Shown here piece after piece: positions 36,609-44,563 of a stretch of DNA of 64,000 nucleotides. The notes beneath the pieces are model-generated. The model was not told the DNA's origin. It ran no database searches and was given only the letters and a program-made list of their open reading frames with translations. The stretch is from NCBI GenBank assembly GCA_016742275.1, contig JACVCD010000001.1, positions 124,001 to 188,000 of the forward strand, given 5' to 3'. Every line of letters begins with the position of its first letter. The first letter of the stretch is position 1. The stretch is from Gemmatimonadaceae bacterium. Lineage in GTDB: Bacteria > Gemmatimonadota > Gemmatimonadetes > Gemmatimonadales > Gemmatimonadaceae. The translations under genes were made by a program, and so were the position numbers.

Positions 36609-37685
36609 CTACCCGAGTACCTGTAGCGGTACCATTCTACGGATAGTACTCGCGTAGTTTTCGTCAGATAAATAGAGCGAGATATTGTCCTTTAGCTTTG
36701 GCCAACTTAGTACTCCAAAGCCATACTCCATACGATCAACTCTTGGCGGCAGTATCGTGGAAGATATCAACAGAGACCTCAGCGTGGTCCCTGCGTTATC
36801 ACCCAAGTCCGCCCCAGCAGATCGCAAATGAGAAAGCGCGCGGGTAGCGAGGCCGGTAACGGCAGCCGTCGCTTGACTGGTCCCACCGAGCGGGATGTAT
36901 TGCTCGCCTGGCTCACCTAGCTCCGAAGAGCTTGCCCGAGCGGATGCTATCTGCTCTCCAAAACAAACAAGGTCAGGCTTAGCGAACTCGGTTCTCCGCT
37001 GATGAATAGTCGGACCAGATACCGCACAGTAGCGCTCTGAGCGCCTTGAGAGTACAGCGCTACGCCTGAATGGCCCTCGCGAACTGTGCTGACTGAGTCG
37101 GCTATCCCATTCAACAGAGCCGACAGACAATACCCTGGGTAGTCCAGCGGGGACGGAAATGCTTCCAGCAGCGGGGCCAGAGTTGCCAGCGGCAACCACG
37201 CACAAAATTCCCGCGTCAATCGCCCTCTCTATCGCCTTCTCAAGGTCGGTCAGTCGATCGGACCAGATCCAAGGTGGTTTCCCATCTGCCACAAGGCCAG
37301 AAGAGAGATTGATGATATCGGCCTTCAGCCGTATCGCCTCAAGAACCGCAGCGGCGGCGTTATCAGCGTCGAAGGATTGCCCCTTCCGGTGAACGCGCAG
37401 GGAATGCACGACACACTTCGGTGCAACGCCGGTAAAAGAAGCCTCAACAGCACCGGAGCCGGCAATGATGCCAGCTAGGTGACTCCCGTGTCCGTCCTCG
37501 TCAAACAGCTCTCGGCAAATCAGAAAACTCTGAGAATTCTCGGGCAAACATGCTGTGCATAGGTCGGGATGTGAAAAATCAACCCCTGAGTCAACAAGCG
37601 CCACCGCAACGTTCAAGCCTTGCGGTCCATCATTGTCGAGCTCTAGCAAATCGCGAATAGCATACATCTCAACAAGAAAGCGCAC
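36609..37685 (-). CDS. Subtilisin-like serine protease without signal peptide, 358 aa
   Basis: Family S8 with all catalytic elements: Asp32 in 'ALVDSGVDFSHPDL', His66 in 'DGHGSHLAG', oxyanion Asn168 in 'VVAAGNSGP', Ser270 in 'GGTSQATA'. No signal peptide, no prodomain and no transmembrane segment, so it is probably cytoplasmic. About 25 unusual residues (Arg/Ser-rich) are inserted between 'SSRGP' and 'KPDLV'. The start is GTG at 37685 directly after an in-frame stop; ATG at 37667 is possible. A propeptide-like ORF ends 49 nt upstream. GC content is visibly lower than in flanking genes, suggesting acquisition. Substrate unknown. Confidence 0.93.
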   Translation of the reverse strand: MRFLVEMYAIRDLLELDNDGPQGLNVAVALVDSGVDFSHPDLCTACLPENSQSFLICRELFDEDGHGSHLAGIIAGSGAVEASFTGVAPKCVVHSLRVHRKGQSFDADNAAAAVLEAIRLKADIINLSSGLVADGKPPWIWSDRLTDLEKAIERAIDAGILCVVAAGNSGPAAGSISVPAGLPRVLSVGSVEWDSRLSQHSSRGPFRRSAVLSRRSERYCAVSGPTIHQRRTEFAKPDLVCFGEQIASARASSSELGEPGEQYIPLGGTSQATAAVTGLATRALSHLRSAGADLGDNAGTTLRSLLISSTILPPRVDRMEYGFGVLSWPKLKDNISLYLSDENYASTIRRMVPLQVLG

Positions 37686-37734
37686 AGCCGAGGCCGTGCG
37701 CTACTCCTTGAACATCATTTTGTGGACGCTGACG

Positions 37735-38010
37735 CTAAGCTAGAGTCAGCTTACCGCCCAGATCGATAGAAAGGACTCCCGGAGCGCTCGCCAACGTATC
37801 AACAATGCGCAGTGGGATGACAGCCGAAATTGAACCGATCTCAGGCAAAAACCGGCGGACAGTCCCACCGAGATTTTCCAAAAGGTTCCGGATAGCGCAT
37901 GATTGGTCCGCTTCAACGCTGAGGACTACAACAGCCCGGAAGTGAGGCCCTTTCTGATGTAGCTCATCCAGCACCTCGCCGAAGACCATTGCTACATGTC
38001 TCTCTTCCAT
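37735..38010 (-). CDS. Free-standing subtilase propeptide/inhibitor-like protein, 91 aa
   Basis: The ATG at 38010 (MEERHVAMV) is preceded by AGGAGGT, although only four bases separate them. The ~91 residues fit an I9-type beta-alpha-beta fold: 'FRAVVVLSVEADQS', a helix 'AIRNLLENLGG', 'TVRRFLPEIGSISAVIP', then 'LASAPGVLSIDLGGKLTLA', the usual prodomain ending just before the protease. Here it is a separate gene directly upstream of a subtilase that lacks its own prodomain. It most likely folds and inhibits the protease in trans. I do not see a close named family, so the assignment is from pattern and context. Confidence 0.7.
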   Translation of the reverse strand: MEERHVAMVFGEVLDELHQKGPHFRAVVVLSVEADQSCAIRNLLENLGGTVRRFLPEIGSISAVIPLRIVDTLASAPGVLSIDLGGKLTLA

Positions 38011-38242
38011 ATGACCTCCTAGGTATCCCGATGAAGGAAATACTCTCCTTACTGAGACGCCTGAATGAACGAAATGTTGCATGAACTAGGCACCTTTGAT
38101 GACGTAACGCAAGCCATCAGCCCACGAAGGTCATAACGTTTGCCTAGAATCACTTAGATATTACGAAAAAAAGCCGAAGACTTCCTAATTTCATGGATCG
38201 CCCGCGTTGTATTAATACTTAGAGCAGCGGTAAGGAGATACA

Positions 38243-38314
38243 ATGCGCACCCTAACGGTTGATAGCACCGAGTCGCTTTTCGGTATCGGAGCTTGTCAGA
38301 TTCAATTGGAATGA
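38243..38314 (+). CDS. Putative 23-aa peptide with leader-like sequence
   Basis: An ideal ribosome binding site (AAGGAG, five bases before ATG) precedes a 23-codon frame starting MRTLTVDSTESLFGIGA. The start resembles double-glycine-type leader peptides (M-R-x-L-T ... G-x-G-A), but the frame stops shortly after. It is divergent from the propeptide/subtilase pair. It could be a real mini-gene, the truncated start of a longer precursor, or chance; no homologue can be checked here. Confidence 0.35.
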   Translation: MRTLTVDSTESLFGIGACQIQLE

Positions 38315-38546
38315 GCAGGAATACAAACGACTTTCTCTAATATGGACTCAAATGTCACCTGCGCGTCTGCTGCACTTCTCTGTGCATCGTCGTGGCCCTT
38401 GGCTAATGCAGCATAGCAACAGGTCCGAGTAACTAGATCAATCGTCTTCAGGCTCCTGCCCCTGTAGTAGGCCCCAATGTTTCGGAGTCGTCTAAATTGC
38501 CCCGAATTGTTGTAAACACGACAACAATCGAATCCGACGAAGGCGG
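38302..38546 (-). pseudogene. Possible gene remnant without start codon
   Basis: A minus-strand frame stays open for ~80 codons with plausible protein composition ('IDLVTRTCCYAALAKGHDDA', 'VTFESILEKVVC') and ends in TGA at 38302. It has no ATG, GTG or TTG in frame and its upstream side merges with the glycosyltransferase stop in another frame. It may be the decayed end of an unknown gene or chance. Otherwise 38011-38546 shows no gene apart from the small plus-strand ORF. Confidence 0.25.
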
Positions 38547-39389
38547 TCAGACAGCGAGCAATTGCTTGCGTGCACCAGACGGGCGAAGCAGACCCACATC
38601 ACACCAGCAGCTCCGCTTCTCGATCGTTGCGACGTAGCGCTCATGATTGGCTGGAAACGCCGCGCGCGTTGCCTCGGGATGCCACAAGTGAAAAGCGACC
38701 GCACCGAACTTGAAGTTGCGCCGCCGAATGCCCGCGTGAATGAGACGCGCCGCCATTTCACTGTCCTCGCGTCCCCATCCTTCGAAGCGCTCGTCGTAAC
38801 CGTTCACGGCCAGCAGGTCGGAACGCCAGAACGCCATGTGGCAACCACGCGTACGGCGATCGGGATCACTGGGGCCGCGCACCAATGACGACAGCATCGG
38901 CATGTAGAGACCATTGAGTCGATTCTTCAAACCGGACTGGAACAGCGAAACTTTTGGCTCCAGATCCTGCAACATTCTCGCGGTACGTTCCTGACTCATC
39001 ATGCAACGACTGCCCTGCACGTATGTCCCACGGCGCGCGAACGCCGCATGCGCTTCGACAAAACGCGGATGCAACACGATGTCGCCATCGATCTGCAAGA
39101 CATAGTCGCCCTGCGCTTGCCGAATGGCTTCGTTGCGAATAGCCGCCAATCGAAAGCCCTGATCTTCATGCCACACATGCTTGAGTGGCACCGGGAAATC
39201 CGTTTGGTGCTGCACCACCACCAAACGCGTTGCATCTCCGGAGCCATCATCAGCAACCAACACTTCGTCGGGCAACACATGCTGCGCACGCACACTGCGC
39301 AGAATCACGTCGAGAGCAGCAGGCCAGTTGTACGTGGCGATGATGAGTGACGTGGTCGGCCTGGAGGCCGGAAGTGTTGGGCTCTGCAT
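38547..39389 (-). CDS. Family 2 glycosyltransferase, 280 aa
   Basis: GT-A fold signatures: 'SLIIATYNWPAALDVIL' at the N-terminus, 'VLVADDGSGDATR', and the metal-binding DxD-type motif 'QIDGDIVLHP' followed by the acceptor region 'GYDERFEGWGREDSEMAARL', where the ED motif provides the catalytic base. 'CHMAFWRSDLLAVNGYDE' is typical of galactosyl- or N-acetylgalactosaminyl-transferase relatives. Soluble, no transmembrane segments. It probably adds a sugar to lipopolysaccharide or a surface glycan. It stands alone, 161 nt after the TonB receptor, with no other glycan genes nearby. Confidence 0.92.
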   Translation of the reverse strand: MQSPTLPASRPTTSLIIATYNWPAALDVILRSVRAQHVLPDEVLVADDGSGDATRLVVVQHQTDFPVPLKHVWHEDQGFRLAAIRNEAIRQAQGDYVLQIDGDIVLHPRFVEAHAAFARRGTYVQGSRCMMSQERTARMLQDLEPKVSLFQSGLKNRLNGLYMPMLSSLVRGPSDPDRRTRGCHMAFWRSDLLAVNGYDERFEGWGREDSEMAARLIHAGIRRRNFKFGAVAFHLWHPEATRAAFPANHERYVATIEKRSCWCDVGLLRPSGARKQLLAV

Positions 39390-39550
39390 GGATGCGGGCG
39401 GAGGTCAGGCGGCGAAGATGTACACCACATTACCTCGGGTTAGGCCGTTCTGTCACGACGTCGAATGGCCGTCAGATTAGGACAGTCGGACCTAAATCAC
39501 AAATCCACCCCCGCGTATCCCCTTCTTGACCCCCGACCCTACCCCATACC

Positions 39551-41965
39551 CTACCAGGTCCAGCGTACCCCGCCATTCACCGTGAATCCGGCCAGATCGG
39601 TCCATGCATCGGTGGTCCATCGACCACCATTGCCACGTGTTGGAAGAACGAGGCGATCGGTCCGCGTCTGACGCACGTTGGTGAGATTTTCGAGATTGAG
39701 GAAGAACCGGGCCGTTCCAGCGCGTGTCTTGACCGCGCGCTCACCCATCAGCCCCACAATGAGATAGGGCTTGCTCTCCGTCCTGTACGGATTGTTGTCG
39801 AGACGCTGACGGCCGGTGTAGTACAACTCGAGTCCCACCCGGCTCTTGCCTTCCTGTTCGATGGTGGTGACCACGCCAACCGCATGACGCGGGGTGAGCG
39901 CGACCGCATGACGGGCGCAGGCCACCCGTAGCGTGCCGTTCATTGCCGCCTCTGAATTCAGATCGCACTCGGTCGAGTTGAGCCAGGTGTGGCTTGCCGT
40001 CACACGGAGCACGGCACCTTCGTGTTCGCCTTCGTGCCCACCTTCGCGCTCATCGTGGCCGGATTCCTCATATGCCTTTGCCTCGTCGGCGGGCTCGCCG
40101 CTCAATGATCGCTCGAGGCGGAGCAGCAATTCACTGCCCCAGGTGTGGGTGGCACCGGGCGCATTGGCGAGCGCAATGCGTGGATACAGTGGCATGCCAA
40201 CCGAGTGCGTGGTCACCACCTGCAAGGGGCTGGTCACGCGCGATGTAAACAGCGTGGCATTGAACTGCAGCGCGCCAAAAGACACATCGAGTGGTCCACC
40301 CACATCCAGAGAGCTGCTGGTGGCACGTTCGGCCACCAGATCACGCAGTGGCTGCATGGGCGTGAGTCCAGTGACCTCGGACTCTTCCACGAACGGTGTT
40401 GGCGCATAGGCTCCCGTTCCAGCGGAGAGGCGTGTGGTCCACCCGGCAAACGCCCCTTCACTGGGGCGACGTGCCAGCAACGACACGCGCGGATTCACGA
40501 AGGTGCCGTAGTCACTGTGGGCATCGACACGCGCACTCGTGGACAGCGCGAGCCACGAACGCACGTCAACATCGAGCTGCGCAAAAGCCGCTGGAATGGC
40601 GTAGGTGTAGTCGAAGCCCTGCACCTGCGTGGCATCGTACGACTCCTGCTGAAATGCCGCGCCGGCAATCCATGTGGCACGTCCTCGCGGAATAGCTAGC
40701 GCCGCCTCGCCAAACCATGTGCGATGACGATCGTCCTCGAGCACCGAACCAAAGTTGTGGTGATGCCGCTGCTCCACACCGGACCCACGCAGCGTGAGTA
40801 TGGCGCTGCTCAATGCACCCACACCGAACAACGGCTGTTCCTGGCTTCCCACAAACCGCGCGAGTCCGCCGACATCGGCACGTCGCGTACGAAGGGATTC
40901 GACGTATGAACCACCACCGGGCGCACTACGACCTTCCAGTGTGCCGCCATCACGATCTTCCGCGGTGAATGCGCCGGTGAGGAAGGCAGTGCCGCCTCGC
41001 TTGTTGTCGAAGTAGAATCGCGGACGAACCACAGCCCGAGTGTAGCCTGGCATGTCGGTCCATCCATCGCTATCGAGATCGTTCTGACGCTGCGTATGCG
41101 CACCCGCCAACAGCGTCGCACCAAACCTCTCGCTCAGTGGTGCGCTGCCAAAGAACACCGCATCGGTGCCGCCACGCGATGTCTGATTTACCAGCATGGT
41201 GCGTTCCGCTTCGCCTCCGGGTCTCCGGCTGACGAGATCGATCACACCACCCAGTGCAGAACTGCCGTACAGCGCCGACGCCGTGCCCTTGATGATTTCC
41301 ACGCGCCCGAGATCCACCGGTGGAATCTGCAGCAGGCCAAGGCCACCGGCCTGTGCGCCGTACAAGGGGAGTCCGTCGGCAAGTAGCAGCGCATAGCGTC
41401 CGCGCAGACCCTGGATGCGCACGTTGGCACCACCAAGCGACGGATTGGTGGCCTGCACCCGCAAACCGCCCGTTTCATTGAGCATCATGGCGATATCGCC
41501 GGGTGACATGGTCACCTTTTCGGCGATTTCTTCTTCATCGATCACTTCCACACGAATCGGCGTATCTTCCACCCGCCGTTCGCCGCGCGTGGCCGACACA
41601 ACTACAGCTTCGGCTTCCGCGTGCTGTTCGCGAAGCACCAGCAGGATAGTCGTATCACCATTGGTGCGCAGTGTGAGCGTCACCGAGTCTGGCCGAAATC
41701 CGACGCGTGCGGCAATCACCACGTGCGATCCGCTGGTGAGCCGCAGTCGAGCATCACCCTGCGCATTGGTGCGCACGGATACAGAACCTGAGCGAACGGT
41801 CACCATCGGAACGGGAACAACACCCGCAGAGTCGGCTCGCACACGTACCGTCACCGACGCTGAATCGGTGGGAGCACCGGCTTGAGCCTGCAAAGACTCG
41901 GCGGATACACCGCTCAACAGCAGCGTCGCCAGTACCAGCGCGCGTGACAGAGCGTTTGGGTTCAT
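39551..41965 (-). CDS. TonB-dependent receptor under MerR-type control, 804 aa
   Basis: The start at 41965 (MNPNALSRALVLATLLLSG) gives a signal peptide ending SLQAQ; an in-frame ATG at 41989 is possible. Domains: regulatory-like beta-sandwich (~30-110), plug ('VRIQGLRGRYALLLADGLPL', 'VEIIKGTASALYGSSALGGV') and a 22-strand barrel ending 'FTVNGGVRWTW'. One extracellular loop (~634-650) is packed with His, Glu and Asp ('SGHDEREGGHEGEHEG'), suggesting metal capture. It is transcribed from a MerR-type promoter divergent from a metal-sensing MerR gene. Likely substrate is a metal ion or metal complex. Confidence 0.9.
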   Translation of the reverse strand: MNPNALSRALVLATLLLSGVSAESLQAQAGAPTDSASVTVRVRADSAGVVPVPMVTVRSGSVSVRTNAQGDARLRLTSGSHVVIAARVGFRPDSVTLTLRTNGDTTILLVLREQHAEAEAVVVSATRGERRVEDTPIRVEVIDEEEIAEKVTMSPGDIAMMLNETGGLRVQATNPSLGGANVRIQGLRGRYALLLADGLPLYGAQAGGLGLLQIPPVDLGRVEIIKGTASALYGSSALGGVIDLVSRRPGGEAERTMLVNQTSRGGTDAVFFGSAPLSERFGATLLAGAHTQRQNDLDSDGWTDMPGYTRAVVRPRFYFDNKRGGTAFLTGAFTAEDRDGGTLEGRSAPGGGSYVESLRTRRADVGGLARFVGSQEQPLFGVGALSSAILTLRGSGVEQRHHHNFGSVLEDDRHRTWFGEAALAIPRGRATWIAGAAFQQESYDATQVQGFDYTYAIPAAFAQLDVDVRSWLALSTSARVDAHSDYGTFVNPRVSLLARRPSEGAFAGWTTRLSAGTGAYAPTPFVEESEVTGLTPMQPLRDLVAERATSSSLDVGGPLDVSFGALQFNATLFTSRVTSPLQVVTTHSVGMPLYPRIALANAPGATHTWGSELLLRLERSLSGEPADEAKAYEESGHDEREGGHEGEHEGAVLRVTASHTWLNSTECDLNSEAAMNGTLRVACARHAVALTPRHAVGVVTTIEQEGKSRVGLELYYTGRQRLDNNPYRTESKPYLIVGLMGERAVKTRAGTARFFLNLENLTNVRQTRTDRLVLPTRGNGGRWTTDAWTDLAGFTVNGGVRWTW

Positions 41966-42027
41966 GGATCGGGCGGATCGATCGAGCATAGGGAAGACGC
42001 TTGGAGACGCTGCCATTGGGAACGTCA

Positions 42028-42058
42028 ATGCTACACCTTGTAGTCACTACAAGGTCAA
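42028..42058 (-). promoter_or_regulatory. MerR-type promoter and operator of the TonB receptor gene
   Basis: Minus strand: TTGACC (42058-42053), an over-long 19-bp spacer, TAGCAT (42033-42028). The spacer holds a 21-bp perfect palindrome ACCTTGTAGTCACTACAAGGT (42035-42055). This is the classic geometry where MerR proteins untwist DNA to activate. A weaker plus-strand promoter for merR (TTGGGA, 17 bp, TGTAGT) overlaps it, so merR is probably autorepressed. Confidence 0.85.
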
Positions 42059-42068
42059 GGGAGAGTCA

Positions 42069-42527
42069 TTGCCAAGCACCAGCGCGCAAACGGAGCCTGA
42101 GCTCACCATCGGCATGCTGGCGGAGAGGACCGGCTGCACGCCGGAAGCCATTCGCTACTACGAGCGGGAGGGTGTGTCGCCACGACCGGTACGCCGCGGA
42201 TCCGGTCGCTATCGCACATACGGTGAAGCGGACGTGGAGCGGCTGTCATTTGTGCGCCGTGCCCGTGATCTGGGATTCAGCCTTACGGAGGTGCGCGCGT
42301 TGCTGGCGATCAGCGACGGCGACCCACGTCGTTCTTGTGATGATGTGGATGCGATGGCGCGTGCCCACCTGGCTCAGGTGGACGAAAAGCTCGCGCAGCT
42401 ACGCGGACTGCGAGATGCACTCGCTGGGGTAATTGCCCGATGCTCAGGCGGACTCTCGGTCAGTGACTGCCGAATTCTTGGCGCGCTGTCCACGCACTCG
42501 GATGTTGCCGGTCAGCCGAGCGACTGA
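42069..42527 (+). CDS. MerR-family metal-responsive regulator, 152 aa
   Basis: A TTG start at 42069 is set by the ribosome binding site AAGGGAGAG three bases before it. The winged helix-turn-helix ('TIGMLAERTGCTPEAIRYYE', 'SGRYRTYGEADVERLSFV') is followed by the dimerisation helix. The cysteines match the ZntR/CadR/PbrR pattern: one at 'RRSCDDV' and two in the metal loop 'ARCSGGLSVSDCRIL'. So it should sense Zn, Cd, Pb or a similar thiophilic metal. It is divergent from the TonB receptor whose promoter carries the palindromic operator. Confidence 0.9.
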   Translation: MPSTSAQTEPELTIGMLAERTGCTPEAIRYYEREGVSPRPVRRGSGRYRTYGEADVERLSFVRRARDLGFSLTEVRALLAISDGDPRRSCDDVDAMARAHLAQVDEKLAQLRGLRDALAGVIARCSGGLSVSDCRILGALSTHSDVAGQPSD

Positions 42528-42539
42528 CACACGGCCCTC

Positions 42540-43859
42540 TCAGGAAGCCCGTGTAGTGGGCTCAATCAGTACACGATCGACTCGTCGCCCGCGCATGCGT
42601 AGCACGCTCACCCGGCGGCCGTCCCACGCAAATGTGTCGCCCTCCCGCGGCAGTCGCCCCAGTCGATCCATAACGAATCCGCCCAGCGTCACCACTTCAT
42701 TGCGCTCCGACTCGCTCAGTTGCAGATCGAGACGTGCCTGCACTTCATCGAGCGGAGTTGCGCCATCGATGTTCCATGAACCGTCCGCCTGTCGCATGTA
42801 TTCGGACTCAGCGCTTGTCGCGGAATCGGGGACGTCATCCACCAGCGCTGACAGCAGATTCTCAAGTGTGACGAGGCCGGCCACATCGCCATACTCGTCG
42901 AGCACGACGGCCGTATGCTGACGGGCTGAGCGGAATGTTGTGAGCAACTCGAAGACAGCAATGGACTTGGGCACGTATAGCGGTGTGCGCACAAGGCGAC
43001 GTAGCACGGTCTTGTCGGCAATGTCATCACCGGCAGCGGCCGCCACCACGAGATCTTCCGCGAACATCACGCCGATCACGGTATCGATGTCCTGATCACA
43101 GACGAGGAATCGTTCGCGCGCCGCCTCCGCGATTTGCACCCGGAGTGCGTCATTGGAATCGGCAACATCGACCCACAAGACATCGGGCCGTGGCGTCATG
43201 ATTGATTCGACGGTGCGATCACCCAGACGGAATGTGTTCTCTACGATCTCGTGTTCGACGGCCTGCACCACGCCCGACTCCGTCCCCTGCTCCACCATAG
43301 CGCGGATATCCTGCTCGGTGACGCCCGGTTCGGCTGCCGCGCCAAGACCAAGTATGCGGAGCACGAAGTTCGTGGTGTTGGTGAGTACACGAACCACGGG
43401 TCCGCCAACGCGTGAAATGGCACGCATCGGACGCGCCACGAGTGATGCCACTCGCTCCGGATTGCTCAGCGCAATGTTCTTGGGTACCAGCTCGCCGATG
43501 ATCAGCGAGAGATAGGTGATGGCGGCGACAACCAGACCGAATGCCAACGTCGACGCGTAGGGCGCGAGCCAACTCACCAGTGCGATTTGTGTGGCAAGGA
43601 CTTCCGCAATACCGGCACCGCCGAATGCTCCGGCCAAAACACCAACCAGCGTGATGCCCATCTGCACGGTCGACAGAAATGCGGTGGGGTGTGCAGCCAG
43701 CTCCAGCGCGGCGCGGGCGCCAGCGTCCCCCTCCTCTTCCGCGCGATGCTCGAGACGCGATTTCCTGGCGGTCATGACGGCAAGCTCCGACATGGAGAAG
43801 ATGCCGTTCAGGACCAACAGGATCAGGATGACAATGACTTCGTTGACAATCTCGCCCAT
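42540..43859 (-). CDS. CNNM/CorC-type transporter-associated protein (DUF21-CBS-CorC_HlyC), 439 aa
   Basis: Residues ~1-190: DUF21 membrane domain with 'FSMSELAVMTARKSRLEHRA' and 'GELVPKNIALSNPERVA', the conserved CNNM core. Residues ~205-330: a CBS pair ('IMTPRPDVLWVDV', 'TAVVLDEYGDVAGLVTLENLL'). C-terminus: CorC_HlyC domain ('NEVVTLGGFVMDRLGRLP'). Family members handle Mg2+ or Co2+ efflux or Na+-coupled Mg2+ transport; older annotation calls them hemolysins. It converges with merR with only 12 nt between stops. Confidence 0.93.
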   Translation of the reverse strand: MGEIVNEVIVILILLVLNGIFSMSELAVMTARKSRLEHRAEEEGDAGARAALELAAHPTAFLSTVQMGITLVGVLAGAFGGAGIAEVLATQIALVSWLAPYASTLAFGLVVAAITYLSLIIGELVPKNIALSNPERVASLVARPMRAISRVGGPVVRVLTNTTNFVLRILGLGAAAEPGVTEQDIRAMVEQGTESGVVQAVEHEIVENTFRLGDRTVESIMTPRPDVLWVDVADSNDALRVQIAEAARERFLVCDQDIDTVIGVMFAEDLVVAAAAGDDIADKTVLRRLVRTPLYVPKSIAVFELLTTFRSARQHTAVVLDEYGDVAGLVTLENLLSALVDDVPDSATSAESEYMRQADGSWNIDGATPLDEVQARLDLQLSESERNEVVTLGGFVMDRLGRLPREGDTFAWDGRRVSVLRMRGRRVDRVLIEPTTRAS

Positions 43860-43937
43860 CGGTCAGCCTCGTAAGTGCGATTCCCGTTCACAGTATAGTG
43901 AGGATGACTGCCAGTTGGACCGCCAGTTGGATTGCCA

Positions 43938-44561
43938 CTAGACCGCGATGTGTGACTCACGGACATCCAGCAACCGCAGAAATGCCTGTGAGTAGGCGTG
44001 TGCCGATTCATTGCGCGGCGGGAACATGCGGTCCATCTGCTCGCGGCCGAGGGCATCGGAGACCAGTACGGACACCAGCATAGCCACAGCCGCGGTGACC
44101 GATGCGGTATTCACGGCTCGTCCGCTCCGCTGTAACGCCTCGACATAGCGATGCAGCGCCGTGTGCAAATCGAGAATCACATCACCAGCCTGCATCCCCT
44201 GCTCTGGCCGTAGCACGGATTCCGCGAAACAATGCTGAAGCAGCCCCCCGGCTCCGCCAAGGCGTTGCATCTCGTTTTCACACCATGCCGTGATTTCCGT
44301 GAGCGGCTCCTCCGGTTCAGTTGGCAACGGTGCTGTGGGTAAGTGCTGCACGGATGCCTGCACGGCGGCGTCGAGCAGCGCCTCCTTGCTGCCGAAATGC
44401 CGAAACAGCGTTACCTCATTGACGTGCGCCTCGGCCGCAATGCGGCGGGTGGTTGCACCCGCCGCACCGTAGCACGCAAACACCTGCGCAGCCGCGGCCA
44501 ACAGACGCTCGCGCACGGATGATGTGCGTGCACGCGATTGTGTGCGGAACACGGCTGCCAT
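43938..44561 (-). CDS. TetR-family regulator at the 3' end of the RND operon, 207 aa
   Basis: The N-terminal helix-turn-helix ('VRERLLAAAAQVFACYGAAG', 'TTRRIAAEAHVNEVTLFRHF', 'GSKEALL') is classic TetR. The ligand domain is unclassified, with a Cys and Trp in 'ITAWCENEMQRLGG'. Its ATG follows the RND pump stop by two nt, so it is co-transcribed as the fourth gene of the efflux operon. A second TetR regulator is divergent at the front of the same operon. It may sense the pump's substrate or control a different target. Confidence 0.92.
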   Translation of the reverse strand: MAAVFRTQSRARTSSVRERLLAAAAQVFACYGAAGATTRRIAAEAHVNEVTLFRHFGSKEALLDAAVQASVQHLPTAPLPTEPEEPLTEITAWCENEMQRLGGAGGLLQHCFAESVLRPEQGMQAGDVILDLHTALHRYVEALQRSGRAVNTASVTAAVAMLVSVLVSDALGREQMDRMFPPRNESAHAYSQAFLRLLDVRESHIAV

Positions 44562-44563
44562 GA

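Noticed and set aside
36459-38546. Integrated element with att sites behind tRNA-Pro
   Set aside because: The lower GC and position are suggestive, but I found no integrase and no repeat of the tRNA 3' end downstream.
43892-43920. Promoter of the CNNM/CorC gene (TATACT -10)
   Set aside because: The -10 is good but no -35 with acceptable spacing is present; only the two CCAGTTGGA repeats upstream are noteworthy.
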